DNA from: Lederbergia wuyishanensis | GTDB taxonomy: Bacteria; Bacillota; Bacilli; Bacillales; Bacillaceae_C | DNA length: 64,000 nt | Assembly: GCF_022900255.1 (NCBI RefSeq) | Contig: NZ_JALIRM010000001.1 | Span: forward strand, 434,001-498,000 | Direction of reading: 5' to 3' | In this document: piece after piece, positions 48,372 through 57,150 of the stretch | How the letters are laid out: the number at the start of each line of letters is the position of its first letter | Numbering within the stretch: position 1 is the stretch's first letter | Program-made: the position numbers and the translations under genes | The notes under the pieces: generated by a model | Database searches by the model: none | Told to the model about the DNA's origin: nothing | What the model saw: only the letters and a program-made list of their open reading frames with translations

Positions 48372-50042
48372 TTGACAAAAACGAAAAACGAAATAATAAA
48401 GATTATTCCACTCGGTGGTGTGGGAGAAATCGGTAAAAACATGTACGTCGTCGAAGTAGATTCGGAGATTTTTATTATCGATGCCGGACTCATGTTTCCA
48501 GAAAACGAAATGCTTGGAATAGATATCGTAATTCCAGATATTTCATGGTTAGAAGAAGAAAAAGATCGGATAAAAGCAATATTTTTGACGCATGGACATG
48601 AAGATGCGATTGGAGCTTTGCCATATGTACTTCGTAAAATCAATGCACCTGTTTACGGCTCAAAGTTAACTATTGCCTTAGCTAAAGAAAAAATGAAAGA
48701 ACATAATATGAATTCTACAGCTGGATTTCATACGGTAAGATCGAATTCAAAAATCAATTTTGATTATGCAACTGTTACTTTTTTCCATACCACTCATAGT
48801 ATTCCTGATTCATTGGGGGTTTGTATTCATACTTCTGAAGGTAAGATTGTCCATACTGGGGATTTTAAGTTTGATCAAGCTGCTACTGGATTGTATAAAT
48901 CAGAAATTGGAAAAATGGCTAGTATCGGTGATTCAGGTGTACTTTGTCTATTATCAGATAGTACAGAAGCGGAACATCCTGGATTTACAACCTCCGAATC
49001 TGTAACTGCCCGGCAAATTTCTAATTCCTTTCATACTGCGCCTGGGCGTGTAATTGTTGCATGTTTTGCTTCAAACTTTATTAGAATTCAACAAGCTCTT
49101 GATGCCGCATATGAAAATGGCAGAAAAGTTGCGGTCGTTGGAAAAAGTATAGAGAAAAGCTTTGAAATTGCACTTAAATTAGGCTATATTTCACTTGCTG
49201 ATCCAGAATTGATAATCCCGATTCAAGATATTGGAAAATACGAAGATCAGGAAGTTGCCATAATATCTACTGGTAACATGGGTGAGCCTATTGAAGCTCT
49301 ACAAAAGATGGCTCGCGGAAATCATAAACAAATCAATATCAAAAAAGGTGACACTGTTCTAATTACAGCAACGCCTTCTCCAGGATTAGAAACGAGTATT
49401 TACAAAACGATGGATATGATTTATCGTGCTGGGGCTATTGTAAGCTCAACTAATAGAAAGACACACATTTCTGGTCACGGAAGCCAAGAAGATTTAAAAT
49501 TAATGTTAAACTTAATGAAACCAAAATATTTTATTCCAATTCAGGGTGAGTATAGAATGCTCTTTTCCCATTCCAAAATTGCTCAGGAAGTGGGGCTAAG
49601 TAAGGAGCAAATATTTATCCCAGGGAATGGGGAAGTGATTGAATATAAAAATGGAGTCATGACGACAGGTAATCGAGTTCCTTCCGGTAATATATTAATT
49701 GATGGTAGTGGAGTAGGGGATGTAGGAAATATTGTTCTCCGAGATAGGAAACTTTTGTCCCAAGATGGAATCTTTACAATTGTAGTTACCATTAATAAAA
49801 AGCAAAAGAAAATTGCATCAGGTCCAGAAATCATCTCACGCGGTTTTGTATACGTTCGTGAATCAGAACAATTATTAGAAGAAGCAAGTGATATTGTTCG
49901 CTCAATTGCCGAAGAAGCAATTGCTGGAAATTCATTTGATTGGTCCAGCTTTAAACAGGATATACGTGATCGACTCAATTATTTTTTATACGAAAAAACG
50001 AAAAGAAGACCGATGATTCTCCCAATTATTATGGAAATTTAA
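48372..50042 (+). CDS. rnjB: Ribonuclease J2
   Basis: RNase J2 is the metallo-beta-lactamase/beta-CASP partner of RNase J1 in mRNA and rRNA processing. The 556-residue protein has the metal motif LTHGHEDAIGALPY, in which the last histidine of HxHxDH is alanine. Other metal motifs (DSTEAEHPGFTTSE, HISGHGSQEDLK) and the C-terminal domain are present. The degenerate metal site and position between dapA and tepA both favour J2 (RnjB) over J1. The TTG start at 48372 follows AGGAGG. Confidence 0.92.
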   Translation: MTKTKNEIIKIIPLGGVGEIGKNMYVVEVDSEIFIIDAGLMFPENEMLGIDIVIPDISWLEEEKDRIKAIFLTHGHEDAIGALPYVLRKINAPVYGSKLTIALAKEKMKEHNMNSTAGFHTVRSNSKINFDYATVTFFHTTHSIPDSLGVCIHTSEGKIVHTGDFKFDQAATGLYKSEIGKMASIGDSGVLCLLSDSTEAEHPGFTTSESVTARQISNSFHTAPGRVIVACFASNFIRIQQALDAAYENGRKVAVVGKSIEKSFEIALKLGYISLADPELIIPIQDIGKYEDQEVAIISTGNMGEPIEALQKMARGNHKQINIKKGDTVLITATPSPGLETSIYKTMDMIYRAGAIVSSTNRKTHISGHGSQEDLKLMLNLMKPKYFIPIQGEYRMLFSHSKIAQEVGLSKEQIFIPGNGEVIEYKNGVMTTGNRVPSGNILIDGSGVGDVGNIVLRDRKLLSQDGIFTIVVTINKKQKKIASGPEIISRGFVYVRESEQLLEEASDIVRSIAEEAIAGNSFDWSSFKQDIRDRLNYFLYEKTKRRPMILPIIMEI

Positions 50043-50056
50043 ATTTAATTAGAAAA

Positions 50057-50089
50057 GGTAGTCTCAGAAATAAGAGACTGCTTTTTTTA
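50057..50089 (+). terminator. Intrinsic terminator after rnjB
   Basis: AGTCTC pairs with GAGACT around an 8-nt loop, followed by GCTTTTTTT. Confidence 0.85.
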
Positions 50090-50149
50090 TGGATTGAAAA
50101 ATGGTATGCAGTTCATACTATGGGTAATTCATTAAAGTAGGAGGCTGCT

Positions 50150-50905
50150 ATGCTTAATCAAAACATGTCTAAAACCGACATAGAAGATGATTCAAATGAA
50201 ACCCCAGAAGTAAAACCTGAAGGGATAATAGAGAAAATTCAACAACTTGGTCAAACGAATGTCCCTCAATTGTCCCAAGACACTAATATTCATTGCTTAA
50301 CGATTATTGGCCAGATAGAAGGGCACATGCAATTACCTCCACAAAACAAAACGACAAAATATGAGCATATTATACCGCAGCTTGTAGCAATTGAACAAAA
50401 CCCAAAAATAGAAGGGTTGCTAGTCATTCTTAATACGGTAGGTGGCGATGTGGAAGCCGGACTTGCCATTTCCGAAATGATTTCAACTTTATCCAAGCCA
50501 TCAGTTTCAGTGGTTTTAGGTGGGGGACATTCAATAGGCGTTCCGATTGCAGTTTCTTGTTCGTATTCCTTTATAGCAGAAACTGCAACGATGACCATAC
50601 ACCCAATTAGATTAACTGGACTTGTAATTGGTGTGCCACAATCTTTTGAGTATATGGATAAGATGCAGGAAAGGGTCGTCAAGTTTGTTACAAGGCACTC
50701 AAATATTTCGGAAGAAGTGTTTAAAGACTTTATGTTCGCAAAAGGAAATCTTACGAGAGATATTGGTACGAATGTAATTGGTTCGGATGCAGTAGAATGT
50801 GGATTGATTAATGAAGTAGGAGGCATCGGAAAAGCTTTGAGAAAATTAAATGAACTAGTTGCACAAAGAGGGAAAGATAGAATGGAAGAAGGGTTAATAC
50901 AATGA
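50150..50905 (+). CDS. tepA: TepA/YmfB, ClpP-like serine protease
   Basis: TepA is a ClpP-fold peptidase, first described in B. subtilis as affecting protein translocation and later linked to spore protein degradation. The 251-residue protein has [20 protein letters not shown] and the nucleophile Ser in [20 protein letters not shown], with a His in the [11 protein letters not shown] segment. The ATG follows AGGAGG. No signal peptide is visible, implying cytoplasmic action. The stop overlaps ylzJ (ATGA). Confidence 0.93.
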   Translation: MLNQNMSKTDIEDDSNETPEVKPEGIIEKIQQLGQTNVPQLSQDTNIHCLTIIGQIEGHMQLPPQNKTTKYEHIIPQLVAIEQNPKIEGLLVILNTVGGDVEAGLAISEMISTLSKPSVSVVLGGGHSIGVPIAVSCSYSFIAETATMTIHPIRLTGLVIGVPQSFEYMDKMQERVVKFVTRHSNISEEVFKDFMFAKGNLTRDIGTNVIGSDAVECGLINEVGGIGKALRKLNELVAQRGKDRMEEGLIQ

Positions 50906-51114
50906 TATTACACACCATTGTACCGCCTGAACTTATTTTTCAAAACAGTGATGAAGTTTTTTCTAGTCAAATCTCTATTACAAGAAGAGGAATTCCTATG
51001 ATAGTTGAACAAAGTGGTCATACGTATAAAGTGGTTCGAATCATGAGTAGCAACCCAGATGATTACTTAAGGGCTGAATTCTCACCAGGCACTTATATTC
51101 CATTACAAGAATAG
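50902..51114 (+). CDS. ylzJ: YlzJ-like small protein
   Basis: The 70-residue protein starts [14 protein letters not shown] and ends [10 protein letters not shown], which match the YlzJ-like family that always follows tepA. Function is unknown to me. It is translationally coupled to tepA by an ATGA overlap, which suggests a joint role. No membrane segment or catalytic motif is visible. Confidence 0.88.
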   Translation: MILHTIVPPELIFQNSDEVFSSQISITRRGIPMIVEQSGHTYKVVRIMSSNPDDYLRAEFSPGTYIPLQE

Positions 51115-51119
51115 ATTCT

Positions 51120-51156
51120 AAAAGCATCTTTCAAAAAAATAATGAAAGGTGCTTTT
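51120..51156 (+). terminator. Intrinsic terminator after ylzJ
   Basis: AAAAGCATCTTTCA pairs with TGAAAGGTGCTTTT (one G-T type pair) around an A-rich loop, followed by AATTTT. It is long and stable, and lies 6 nt after the stop. Confidence 0.88.
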
Positions 51157-51294
51157 AATTTTATAATCGAAGCTGAGACAATCAAAAATAGTGCTTAATT
51201 CAAAAAACTTTTTTTGCATCTATTCTTTTATGTAATTATGTGATTAAATTATATAATCTGTATGAAATTGTAATTAGAAATAGGGGAACTATAA

Positions 51295-52641
51295 ATGAAA
51301 AACTGGAAAAAAATATTATTGTTGGCAATACCTTCTATTGCTTCATTTGCATCAATGACTGTAACAGGAATGATCAATTTAATTATGGTAGGTAATTTAG
51401 GGGCACTTGCTATCGCAATAGTAGGTGTTTCAAACGTTATTATGTATAATGCATGGGCGATGTTTTCTGGAATAGGACATACGGTGAATTATCTAGTTGC
51501 TCAAAATTATGGATCTAATACGATGAAAAAAGGGTTGGACCGTACTTTTCTTGCTCTTATATTTGGATTAATTGCCGGAATAATAGTTATTTTCATTGGT
51601 TTTTTCGGAGCTGAAGGAATTTTGCGACTAATGGGAAGTCCCGAAAACATGGTAGAAGAAGGACGAATATATTTACAAATTCGTTTTTACGCTATGTTAT
51701 TTTCTATTTTGACATTTACATTATTTAGCTTTTTCCGAGGTATTGGTGATACGAAGACTCCTATGTATGCATCTATATTAGGAAATGCTGTCATGATCTT
51801 CTTCACTTATTCGTTAACTTATGGTAATTTTGGCTTTCCTGAACTAGGATTAAAAGGAGCGGGAATAGCATTATTTTTAGGAGAGCTTTCAGCTTTCTCA
51901 CTAATTACTTTCGCCTTTTTTAAAAATCTAAAAGAACGATTTTTTATACGATTTAAGCCTGTTTTTGATTTGTTAGAATCAAAATTAATCTTTTTTGAAA
52001 GTTTTAAACTAGGAACGCAAGAATTTTCAAAAAGTATGGCCATGCTTGTATTTACAGCATTTGTAACAAGACTAGGAACGAACGCGCTTGCTGCAAATGA
52101 AATAAGTTTAAGCGTCATGAGTTTAGGCTTTATGCCTGCTGCAGCATTTGGTTCAACTGCAACCATTTTAGTTGGACAGGAAATTGGAAGACATCAACCT
52201 CATCTTGCTAAAAAACTGGGTATAGAAACAGCAAAAATAGGTGCTATGTTTATTCTAGTTTTAGGAACTTTTGAATTCTTTTTTGCTGAGTCAATTTCAA
52301 AAATCTATACAGATGTACCAGAGGTTTTTACTTTATCAGCTAATCTCATTATGATTTCCGCATTTCTTCAATTATTTGATGCACTAGCTAACTTCTTCGC
52401 CGGAGGTCTGCGTGGTATTGGAGACACTACTTTCTTATTGAGGGCTTCCTTAATCCATGCATGGGGATTATTTGTACCACTTTCATATGTTTTGGTATTT
52501 GTATTTGATTTTGGAAGTTATGGAGCATGGATCGCTTTATACAGTTATTTGACTGTTTTCGGAACGACAATGATGATTCGTTATTTTAAGAGAGATTTTT
52601 CTCGTATTAAATTAAAAAGTGCACTCAAAAAGACAGGTTAA
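51295..52641 (+). CDS. MATE-family multidrug efflux transporter
   Basis: The 448-residue protein has about twelve membrane helices arranged as two homologous halves, typical of MATE cation/drug antiporters (IPSIASFASMTVTGMINLIM; FFRGIGDTKTPMYASILGNA and its second-half counterpart FAGGLRGIGDTTFLLRASLI). It would export substrates using a sodium or proton gradient; the substrate cannot be predicted. The ATG follows AGGGGAAC. It has its own upstream space and terminators on both sides, so it is a single-gene unit inserted between ylzJ and spoIIIE relative to the B. subtilis order. Base composition looks like its neighbours. Confidence 0.92.
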   Translation: MKNWKKILLLAIPSIASFASMTVTGMINLIMVGNLGALAIAIVGVSNVIMYNAWAMFSGIGHTVNYLVAQNYGSNTMKKGLDRTFLALIFGLIAGIIVIFIGFFGAEGILRLMGSPENMVEEGRIYLQIRFYAMLFSILTFTLFSFFRGIGDTKTPMYASILGNAVMIFFTYSLTYGNFGFPELGLKGAGIALFLGELSAFSLITFAFFKNLKERFFIRFKPVFDLLESKLIFFESFKLGTQEFSKSMAMLVFTAFVTRLGTNALAANEISLSVMSLGFMPAAAFGSTATILVGQEIGRHQPHLAKKLGIETAKIGAMFILVLGTFEFFFAESISKIYTDVPEVFTLSANLIMISAFLQLFDALANFFAGGLRGIGDTTFLLRASLIHAWGLFVPLSYVLVFVFDFGSYGAWIALYSYLTVFGTTMMIRYFKRDFSRIKLKSALKKTG

Positions 52642-52650
52642 CAGTAATAA

Positions 52651-52687
52651 AACAGGCTGCGGAATATTACGGTGGCCTGTTTTTTTG
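52651..52687 (+). terminator. Intrinsic terminator after the MATE gene
   Basis: ACAGGC (52652-52657) pairs with GCCTGT (52675-52680), followed by seven T residues. Confidence 0.9.
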
Positions 52688-52714
52688 TTTTCTGCATAGG
52701 ACGAAAGCTAAATA

Positions 52715-52723
52715 TGGTATAAT
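52715..52723 (+). promoter_or_regulatory. Candidate extended -10 promoter for spoIIIE
   Basis: TG one base before a perfect TATAAT (52718-52723) forms an extended -10 about 33 nt upstream of spoIIIE. The -35 region is poor. Confidence 0.55.
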
Positions 52724-52756
52724 GTACTAATAAAAAGAGTTTGACAAGGTGATTGA

Positions 52757-55063
52757 ATGGCAAAGAAAAAACGAAGAAGACGTACGTCTAAAAAAATGAA
52801 TACAATTCTTAAATATGAAATAACGGGAATCGCATTAGTTGCATTATGTTTAATTATTATTGTAAATGGTGATAAGCTATCACCTTTAAATTCACCTTTC
52901 TACTTTTTACTTGGTGAGTGGCATATTGTTGGCCCGTTGACGATTCTAATAATAGCTGTATATATGATCGTTAAGAGAGAACTTCCCCCTATTTTTGGAC
53001 AAAGATTAGTTGGTATTTATTTGTTTATCGCATGTTTCTTACTACTTTCTCATATTAAATTTTTTGATTTAAAGATGGAAAATGAAAAAATAAAAGGTTT
53101 TAGTATTATGAGGAACACGTATAACGACTTTTTTCAGATCATGAAGGGGAAAACGTCAACAAAGGAATTAGGCGGAGGGATGATTGGCGCTCTTCTAACA
53201 ACTGCAACTTATTTTATTTTTGGGTCAATAGGAACGAAGATTTTAAGTTTTTTCCTCATGCTCATTTCCCTTATTCTCATTACTGGAAAATCAATTGGAG
53301 AAGTGTTAGGAACTGTTGCAAAGTGGATCGGAAAGTTAATAAAAACTCAATGGCAAGTATTTAAAACGGATTTAAAAGAATGGAAGGAAGAAAGAAAAGA
53401 AAAGAAAGTTAAACAAAAGTTGGAAGCAAGTAAAAAAACTCAAGAACAAATGCCTTCTCCTCAAATTCTTACTTCGATTGATGAACAGGAAAATATAGCA
53501 GAACCGATTATTTCAAGTTTTACGGAACGAGCATATTCAGAAGATGATGCTGCAAGTGAAGTAATAGTTGAGGAAGCACATAAAGAGGACGAGGTGGAGT
53601 TAGCCGCACCTATTGTTTTTACTGAGCATGAAAATAAAGACTATAAATTACCGCCTTTATCGTTGTTATCAAGGCCGGGGATTACAGATCAAAGCAGTGA
53701 ATATAAGATGATTCACGATAATACTACCAAACTCAACAAAACGTTCCAAAGTTTTGGTGTAAAAGCTAGAGTCACCCAAGTTCATTTGGGACCTGCAGTT
53801 ACAAAGTATGAAATACATCCAGAGGCTGGAGTAAAGGTTAGTAGAATTGTAAGCCTTAGTGATGATATTGCTTTAGCACTCGCAGCAAAAGGTATACGAA
53901 TTGAAGCTCCTATTCCTGGGAAGTCAGCTATTGGTATTGAAGTACCTAATACTGAAGTAGCGGTTGTTTCCCTCAGAGAAGTTCTAGAATCAAAAGAACA
54001 TGATAATCCGGAAGCAAAGCTCCAGATTGGACTTGGCAGAGATATTACTGGACAGGCTGTAGTAGCGGAGCTAAATAGAATGCCACATTTACTTGTTGCC
54101 GGGGCAACTGGTAGTGGAAAAAGTGTTTGTGTTAACGGAATTATTACGAGTATCTTAATGAGGGCTAAACCACATGAAGTGAAAATGATGATGATAGATC
54201 CAAAAATGGTAGAATTGAACGTATATAATGGTATCCCTCATTTATTGGCTCCAGTTGTGACAGACCCAAAAAAAGCATCACAAGCCTTGAAAAAAGTTGT
54301 AAGTGAGATGGAAAGAAGATATGAGCTTTTCTCACATTCAGGTACTAGAAATATTGAAGGCTATAACGAACATATGAGAAGATACAATTTGGAATCGGAA
54401 GAAATTAGACCGCTACTACCATATATCGTTGTTATTGTCGACGAGTTGGCAGATTTAATGATGGTTGCTTCTAATGATGTAGAAGACTCAATTACTAGAC
54501 TTGCACAAATGGCTAGAGCAGCCGGGATTCATTTGATAATTGCTACACAAAGGCCTTCAGTTGATGTCATTACGGGGGTTATAAAAGCGAACATCCCATC
54601 TAGAATTGCATTTGCAGTCTCATCTTCAACAGACTCAAGGACCATATTAGATTCAGGTGGAGCAGAAAAGTTGCTTGGAAGAGGCGATATGCTATTTTTA
54701 CCTGTCGGAGCATCTAAACCTGTCCGAGTACAAGGAGCATTTTTATCCGATGATGAAGTAGAAAACGTAGTAGACTTTGTTATTGCACAACAAAAAGCTC
54801 ATTATCAGGAAGAAATGATTCCAGAAGATATTCCTGAAGTTACAAGTGAAGTGGAAGATGAATTGTATGAGGAAGCTGTTCAGTTAATTGCTGAAATGCA
54901 GACTGCCTCTGTATCGATGCTTCAGCGAAGATTTAGAATTGGTTATACGAGAGCTGCAAGATTAATTGATGAAATGGAAGCAAGAGGTGTTGTAGGACCA
55001 TATGAAGGCAGCAAGCCTCGTGCAGTACTTGTGCCAAAACCTGCAGAAGAACATACGTCGTAA
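52757..55063 (+). CDS. spoIIIE: DNA translocase SpoIIIE/FtsK
   Basis: SpoIIIE pumps the chromosome into the forespore and clears trapped DNA from division septa. The 768-residue protein has a basic N-terminus ([11 protein letters not shown]), four membrane helices in residues 20-190, and a charged linker. The RecA-like motor has Walker [19 protein letters not shown] and Walker [16 protein letters not shown]. The gamma DNA-reading winged helix is at the C-terminus ([19 protein letters not shown]). The size is near the 787 residues of B. subtilis SpoIIIE, and the position fits. Confidence 0.96.
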   Translation: MAKKKRRRRTSKKMNTILKYEITGIALVALCLIIIVNGDKLSPLNSPFYFLLGEWHIVGPLTILIIAVYMIVKRELPPIFGQRLVGIYLFIACFLLLSHIKFFDLKMENEKIKGFSIMRNTYNDFFQIMKGKTSTKELGGGMIGALLTTATYFIFGSIGTKILSFFLMLISLILITGKSIGEVLGTVAKWIGKLIKTQWQVFKTDLKEWKEERKEKKVKQKLEASKKTQEQMPSPQILTSIDEQENIAEPIISSFTERAYSEDDAASEVIVEEAHKEDEVELAAPIVFTEHENKDYKLPPLSLLSRPGITDQSSEYKMIHDNTTKLNKTFQSFGVKARVTQVHLGPAVTKYEIHPEAGVKVSRIVSLSDDIALALAAKGIRIEAPIPGKSAIGIEVPNTEVAVVSLREVLESKEHDNPEAKLQIGLGRDITGQAVVAELNRMPHLLVAGATGSGKSVCVNGIITSILMRAKPHEVKMMMIDPKMVELNVYNGIPHLLAPVVTDPKKASQALKKVVSEMERRYELFSHSGTRNIEGYNEHMRRYNLESEEIRPLLPYIVVIVDELADLMMVASNDVEDSITRLAQMARAAGIHLIIATQRPSVDVITGVIKANIPSRIAFAVSSSTDSRTILDSGGAEKLLGRGDMLFLPVGASKPVRVQGAFLSDDEVENVVDFVIAQQKAHYQEEMIPEDIPEVTSEVEDELYEEAVQLIAEMQTASVSMLQRRFRIGYTRAARLIDEMEARGVVGPYEGSKPRAVLVPKPAEEHTS

Positions 55064-55068
55064 AATTT

Positions 55069-55096
55069 AGCTATCCAAAAATGGATAGCTTTTTTC
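55069..55096 (+). terminator. Intrinsic terminator after spoIIIE
   Basis: AGCTATCC pairs with GGATAGCT around a short A/T loop, followed by six T residues. Confidence 0.93.
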
Positions 55097-55297
55097 ACTG
55101 TCGAAAATTATAGAATTTAAACTTGTGGATAACTTTAAAAAGGTATTCCAGTCCCTAACACCTAGCAAACTTTCGGTTTCTTCCTCCGATAATCGGCTTG
55201 TCATATAGGCTCACCGTGTTTCCTTTATCTTATCAAATCCCGAATATGGAACGTTAACTAAAACTGCTACGTCCTTTGCAACGTAGACGGACCCAAA

Positions 55298-55342
55298 TCC
55301 TGTGGGCATGTAAGTCGCTGAACAGACGCTTGCGCTTTTGTT
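55298..55342 (+). repeat. REP-like intergenic repeat, copy 1
   Basis: The string TCCTGTGGGC...GTCGCTGAACAGACG and CTTGCGCTTTTGTT matches, with changes, copies at 56907-56956 and 57101-57133. The GCGCTTGCGCTTTT tail is the reverse of a phrase I recall from abundant Bacillaceae repeats. Confidence 0.6.
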
Positions 55343-55367
55343 CTAGTTATAATCCTTCTCGTTTTAC

Positions 55368-55397
55368 TTTACTCGATACGATAAAAAATGTTATATT
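55368..55397 (+). promoter_or_regulatory. Candidate sigma-A promoter for nupN
   Basis: TTTACT (55368-55373), an 18-nt spacer and TATATT (55392-55397) lie about 80 nt upstream of the lipoprotein gene. Both boxes have mismatches. Confidence 0.42.
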
Positions 55398-55475
55398 ATG
55401 AGCGATTGGCAGGCATGATATAAATACATAGTTCATTTGCTTTGCCGAATCTGAAAATAATAGGAGGTTCTCTAA

Positions 55476-56555
55476 GTGAAGAGGAACAAAGGATTATTGC
55501 TATCACTAATTTTAGCGGTAGGCATGATTTTGGGTGCTTGTGGTAGCAGCAATAACAACAAGAATAACGAAGGAGCCAATGGAGCACAGGAAAATAAAAA
55601 CTTTACAGCTGCAATGGTGACAGATGAAGGTGGAGTAGACGATAAATCCTTTAATCAATCTGCATGGGAAGGACTTGTAGCATTTGGTAAAGATAATAAT
55701 TTAGAAAAAGGGAAAAATGGTTACAACTATTATCAATCAAAAAATGAGGCGGATTTCTCAACCAATCTAAATGCTGCGGTAAGAGATAAATTCGATATTA
55801 TTTATGGGGTAGGTTTTAAATTAACGGACGCTATTGCTAAAATTGCAGATCAGCGTAAAGATAGCCATTTTGTTATTGTAGATTCAGTAGTTCCAGATAA
55901 AGATAATGTTGCAAGTATTACGTTTAAAGAGCATGAAGGCTCCTATCTTGTTGGTATCGTTGCAGGAATGATGACAAAATCCAACAAAGTTGGTTTCGTT
56001 GGTGGAATTGAAAGTGATCTAATTAATAAGTTTGCTGCTGGATTTGAAGCGGGAGTGAAAGAAGTAAATCCTAATGCTACTGTGGATATTCAATTTGCTG
56101 GTACATTTACAGATTCTTCAAAAGCACAAGCAATTGCTGCAGCACAATATAGCTCCGGTGTTGATATTATTTATCATGCTGCTGGTGGAGCTGGTCTAGG
56201 TGTATTCACTGAAGCAAAAAATCTAAAACAAAAGGATCCAAATAGTGAAATTTGGGTTATCGGTGTAGACCGAGATCAACATCCTGAAGGTGACGTAAAA
56301 ATCGGAGATAAAACAGAAAACATTACATTAACTTCAATGGTTAAGAGAGTAGATGTTGCTGTTCAAGATGTTACTACAAAAGCTAAAGACGGGAATTTCC
56401 CAGGCGGACAAATTCTGGAATACGGAATGGAAGAAAATGGGATTAAAATTTCTGATTCAAAAGAACATTTAACAGATGACGTATTGGCAAAAGTAACAGA
56501 ATATGAAGGCAAAATTAAGAACGGCGACATAAAAGTTCCTGATAAATTAAAATAA
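55476..56555 (+). CDS. nupN: BMP-family nucleoside-binding lipoprotein
   Basis: This is the extracytoplasmic binding component of a nucleoside ABC importer (BMP/PnrA family). The 359-residue protein has a lipoprotein signal peptide with lipobox LGAC (cysteine near residue 22), an Asn-rich tether, and the family core [37 protein letters not shown] and [18 protein letters not shown] start at 55476 follows TAGGAGG. The nearby ABC subunits resemble NupOPQ, the B. subtilis guanosine importer; specificity here is inferred. Confidence 0.9.
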   Translation: MKRNKGLLLSLILAVGMILGACGSSNNNKNNEGANGAQENKNFTAAMVTDEGGVDDKSFNQSAWEGLVAFGKDNNLEKGKNGYNYYQSKNEADFSTNLNAAVRDKFDIIYGVGFKLTDAIAKIADQRKDSHFVIVDSVVPDKDNVASITFKEHEGSYLVGIVAGMMTKSNKVGFVGGIESDLINKFAAGFEAGVKEVNPNATVDIQFAGTFTDSSKAQAIAAAQYSSGVDIIYHAAGGAGLGVFTEAKNLKQKDPNSEIWVIGVDRDQHPEGDVKIGDKTENITLTSMVKRVDVAVQDVTTKAKDGNFPGGQILEYGMEENGIKISDSKEHLTDDVLAKVTEYEGKIKNGDIKVPDKLK

Positions 56556-56569
56556 TAAGCAAACTATTA

Positions 56570-56609
56570 ACGGGCTTGGCTTTTATGGCCAACCCGTATT
56601 TTTCATGAA
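56570..56609 (+). terminator. Hairpin between nupN and nupO
   Basis: ACGGG-C-TTGGC pairs with GCCAA-CCCGT, followed by ATTTTT. It probably ends most nupN transcripts, giving excess binding protein over the membrane subunits. Confidence 0.82.
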
Positions 56610-56793
56610 TAAAATGATTCAATTAATGGGATAAGTGGTATTCTATCTTATGGGGTAAACCTTTTGGTATTATTGTATAGGTTAAAATATATAATGTTAG
56701 TCTTTTATCAAATAATGCATAATCTAGCTTTAATCACGATTGGATTGAGGCAAGATACCCGTGAAGCTAAAAGTTAAAAGCCGCTTTTTGGTT

Positions 56794-56816
56794 TTAAGAA
56801 TATTTACTATTCTTAA
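56794..56816 (+). repeat. Perfect 8-bp hairpin in the nupN-nupO spacer
   Basis: TTAAGAAT (56794-56801) and ATTCTTAA (56809-56816) are perfect inverted copies around a 7-nt loop. This could be an operator-like dyad or an RNA hairpin. Confidence 0.6.
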
Positions 56817-56956
56817 CGATTGGCCGGACCATTGCAGTCGAGGCAAACTGAAGCTCCGTACTCCCAACAGAACCGAAAAAAGGAAAGGCGTATAATAATT
56901 GCCTCGTCCTGTGGGGCGTCGATTGACCGGACTAGACTGGCGCTTGCATTATTGTT
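56817..56956 (+). repeat. Degenerate repeat block with direct repeats and REP-like copy 2
   Basis: The direct repeat CGATTGGCCGGACCA (56817-56831) recurs as CGATTGACCGGACTA (56920-56934). Between them, CGAGGCAA and TTGCCTCG form an 8-bp inverted pair. The right part (56907-56956) matches copy 1 through TCCTGTGGGG and GCGCTTGC...TTGTT. Confidence 0.6.
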
Positions 56957-57100
56957 TATAGATAGAAAGTTAACAATTTATTAGCTCATTATTTTTGAAC
57001 TCAGGCTTTTACTGGCTAGCCCAAGGGCACGGTTTGAGATCAAATAACCTGATCCGCAAAAAGTCGAAGAACGATCTTTTGTGTTTCAGAACGTTTGATT

Positions 57101-57133
57101 GTCGCCTAAGGCTGCGCGCCTTGCGCTTTTCTT
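57101..57133 (+). repeat. REP-like intergenic repeat, copy 3
   Basis: GTCGCCTAAGGCTGCG followed by TTGCGCTTTTCTT resembles the tail of copy 1. It ends just before the nupO ribosome site. Confidence 0.5.
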
Positions 57134-57150
57134 TAATAAGGAGGATCAGA

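Larger units (their letters stand above)
55064..55475 (+). other. spoIIIE-nupN intergenic region (412 nt)
   Basis: After the spoIIIE terminator this space holds a CTACGT/ACGTAG hairpin (55267-55286) and a REP-like tail (55298-55342). A plausible promoter lies at 55368-55397 and the nupN ribosome site TAGGAGG before 55476. The genes that follow spoIIIE in B. subtilis (ymfC and ymfD) are absent here, with no obvious remnants. No coding frame is convincing. Confidence 0.6.
56556..57150 (+). other. nupN-nupO intergenic region (595 nt)
   Basis: This is the longest non-coding space in the window. It holds the nupN hairpin, a perfect TTAAGAAT/ATTCTTAA hairpin (56794-56816), and an imperfect 15-nt direct repeat (56817-56831 and 56920-56934). 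It also has the pair CGAGGCAA (56839-56846) with TTGCCTCG (56899-56906), two REP-like copies and the nupO ribosome site AAGGAGG. An open frame from 56995 joins nupO but is not protein-like before 57151. No purine riboswitch is recognisable. Confidence 0.65.

Noticed and set aside
55440-55462. Possible CodY box (AATCTGAAAAT) before nupN
   Set aside because: Only the right half fits AATTTTCTGAAAATT; roughly 10 of 15 positions match, which is expected by chance in A/T-rich DNA.
56620-56720. Possible purine riboswitch before the nucleoside importer ATPase
   Set aside because: I could not find the conserved loop sequences or the three-way junction, and the sequence is mostly simple A/T.
56995-57150. 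N-terminal extension of the ABC ATPase by 52 residues
   Set aside because: The extension has no family similarity and overlaps a repeat; ATG 57151 has a strong AAGGAGG site and gives the expected NupO start.
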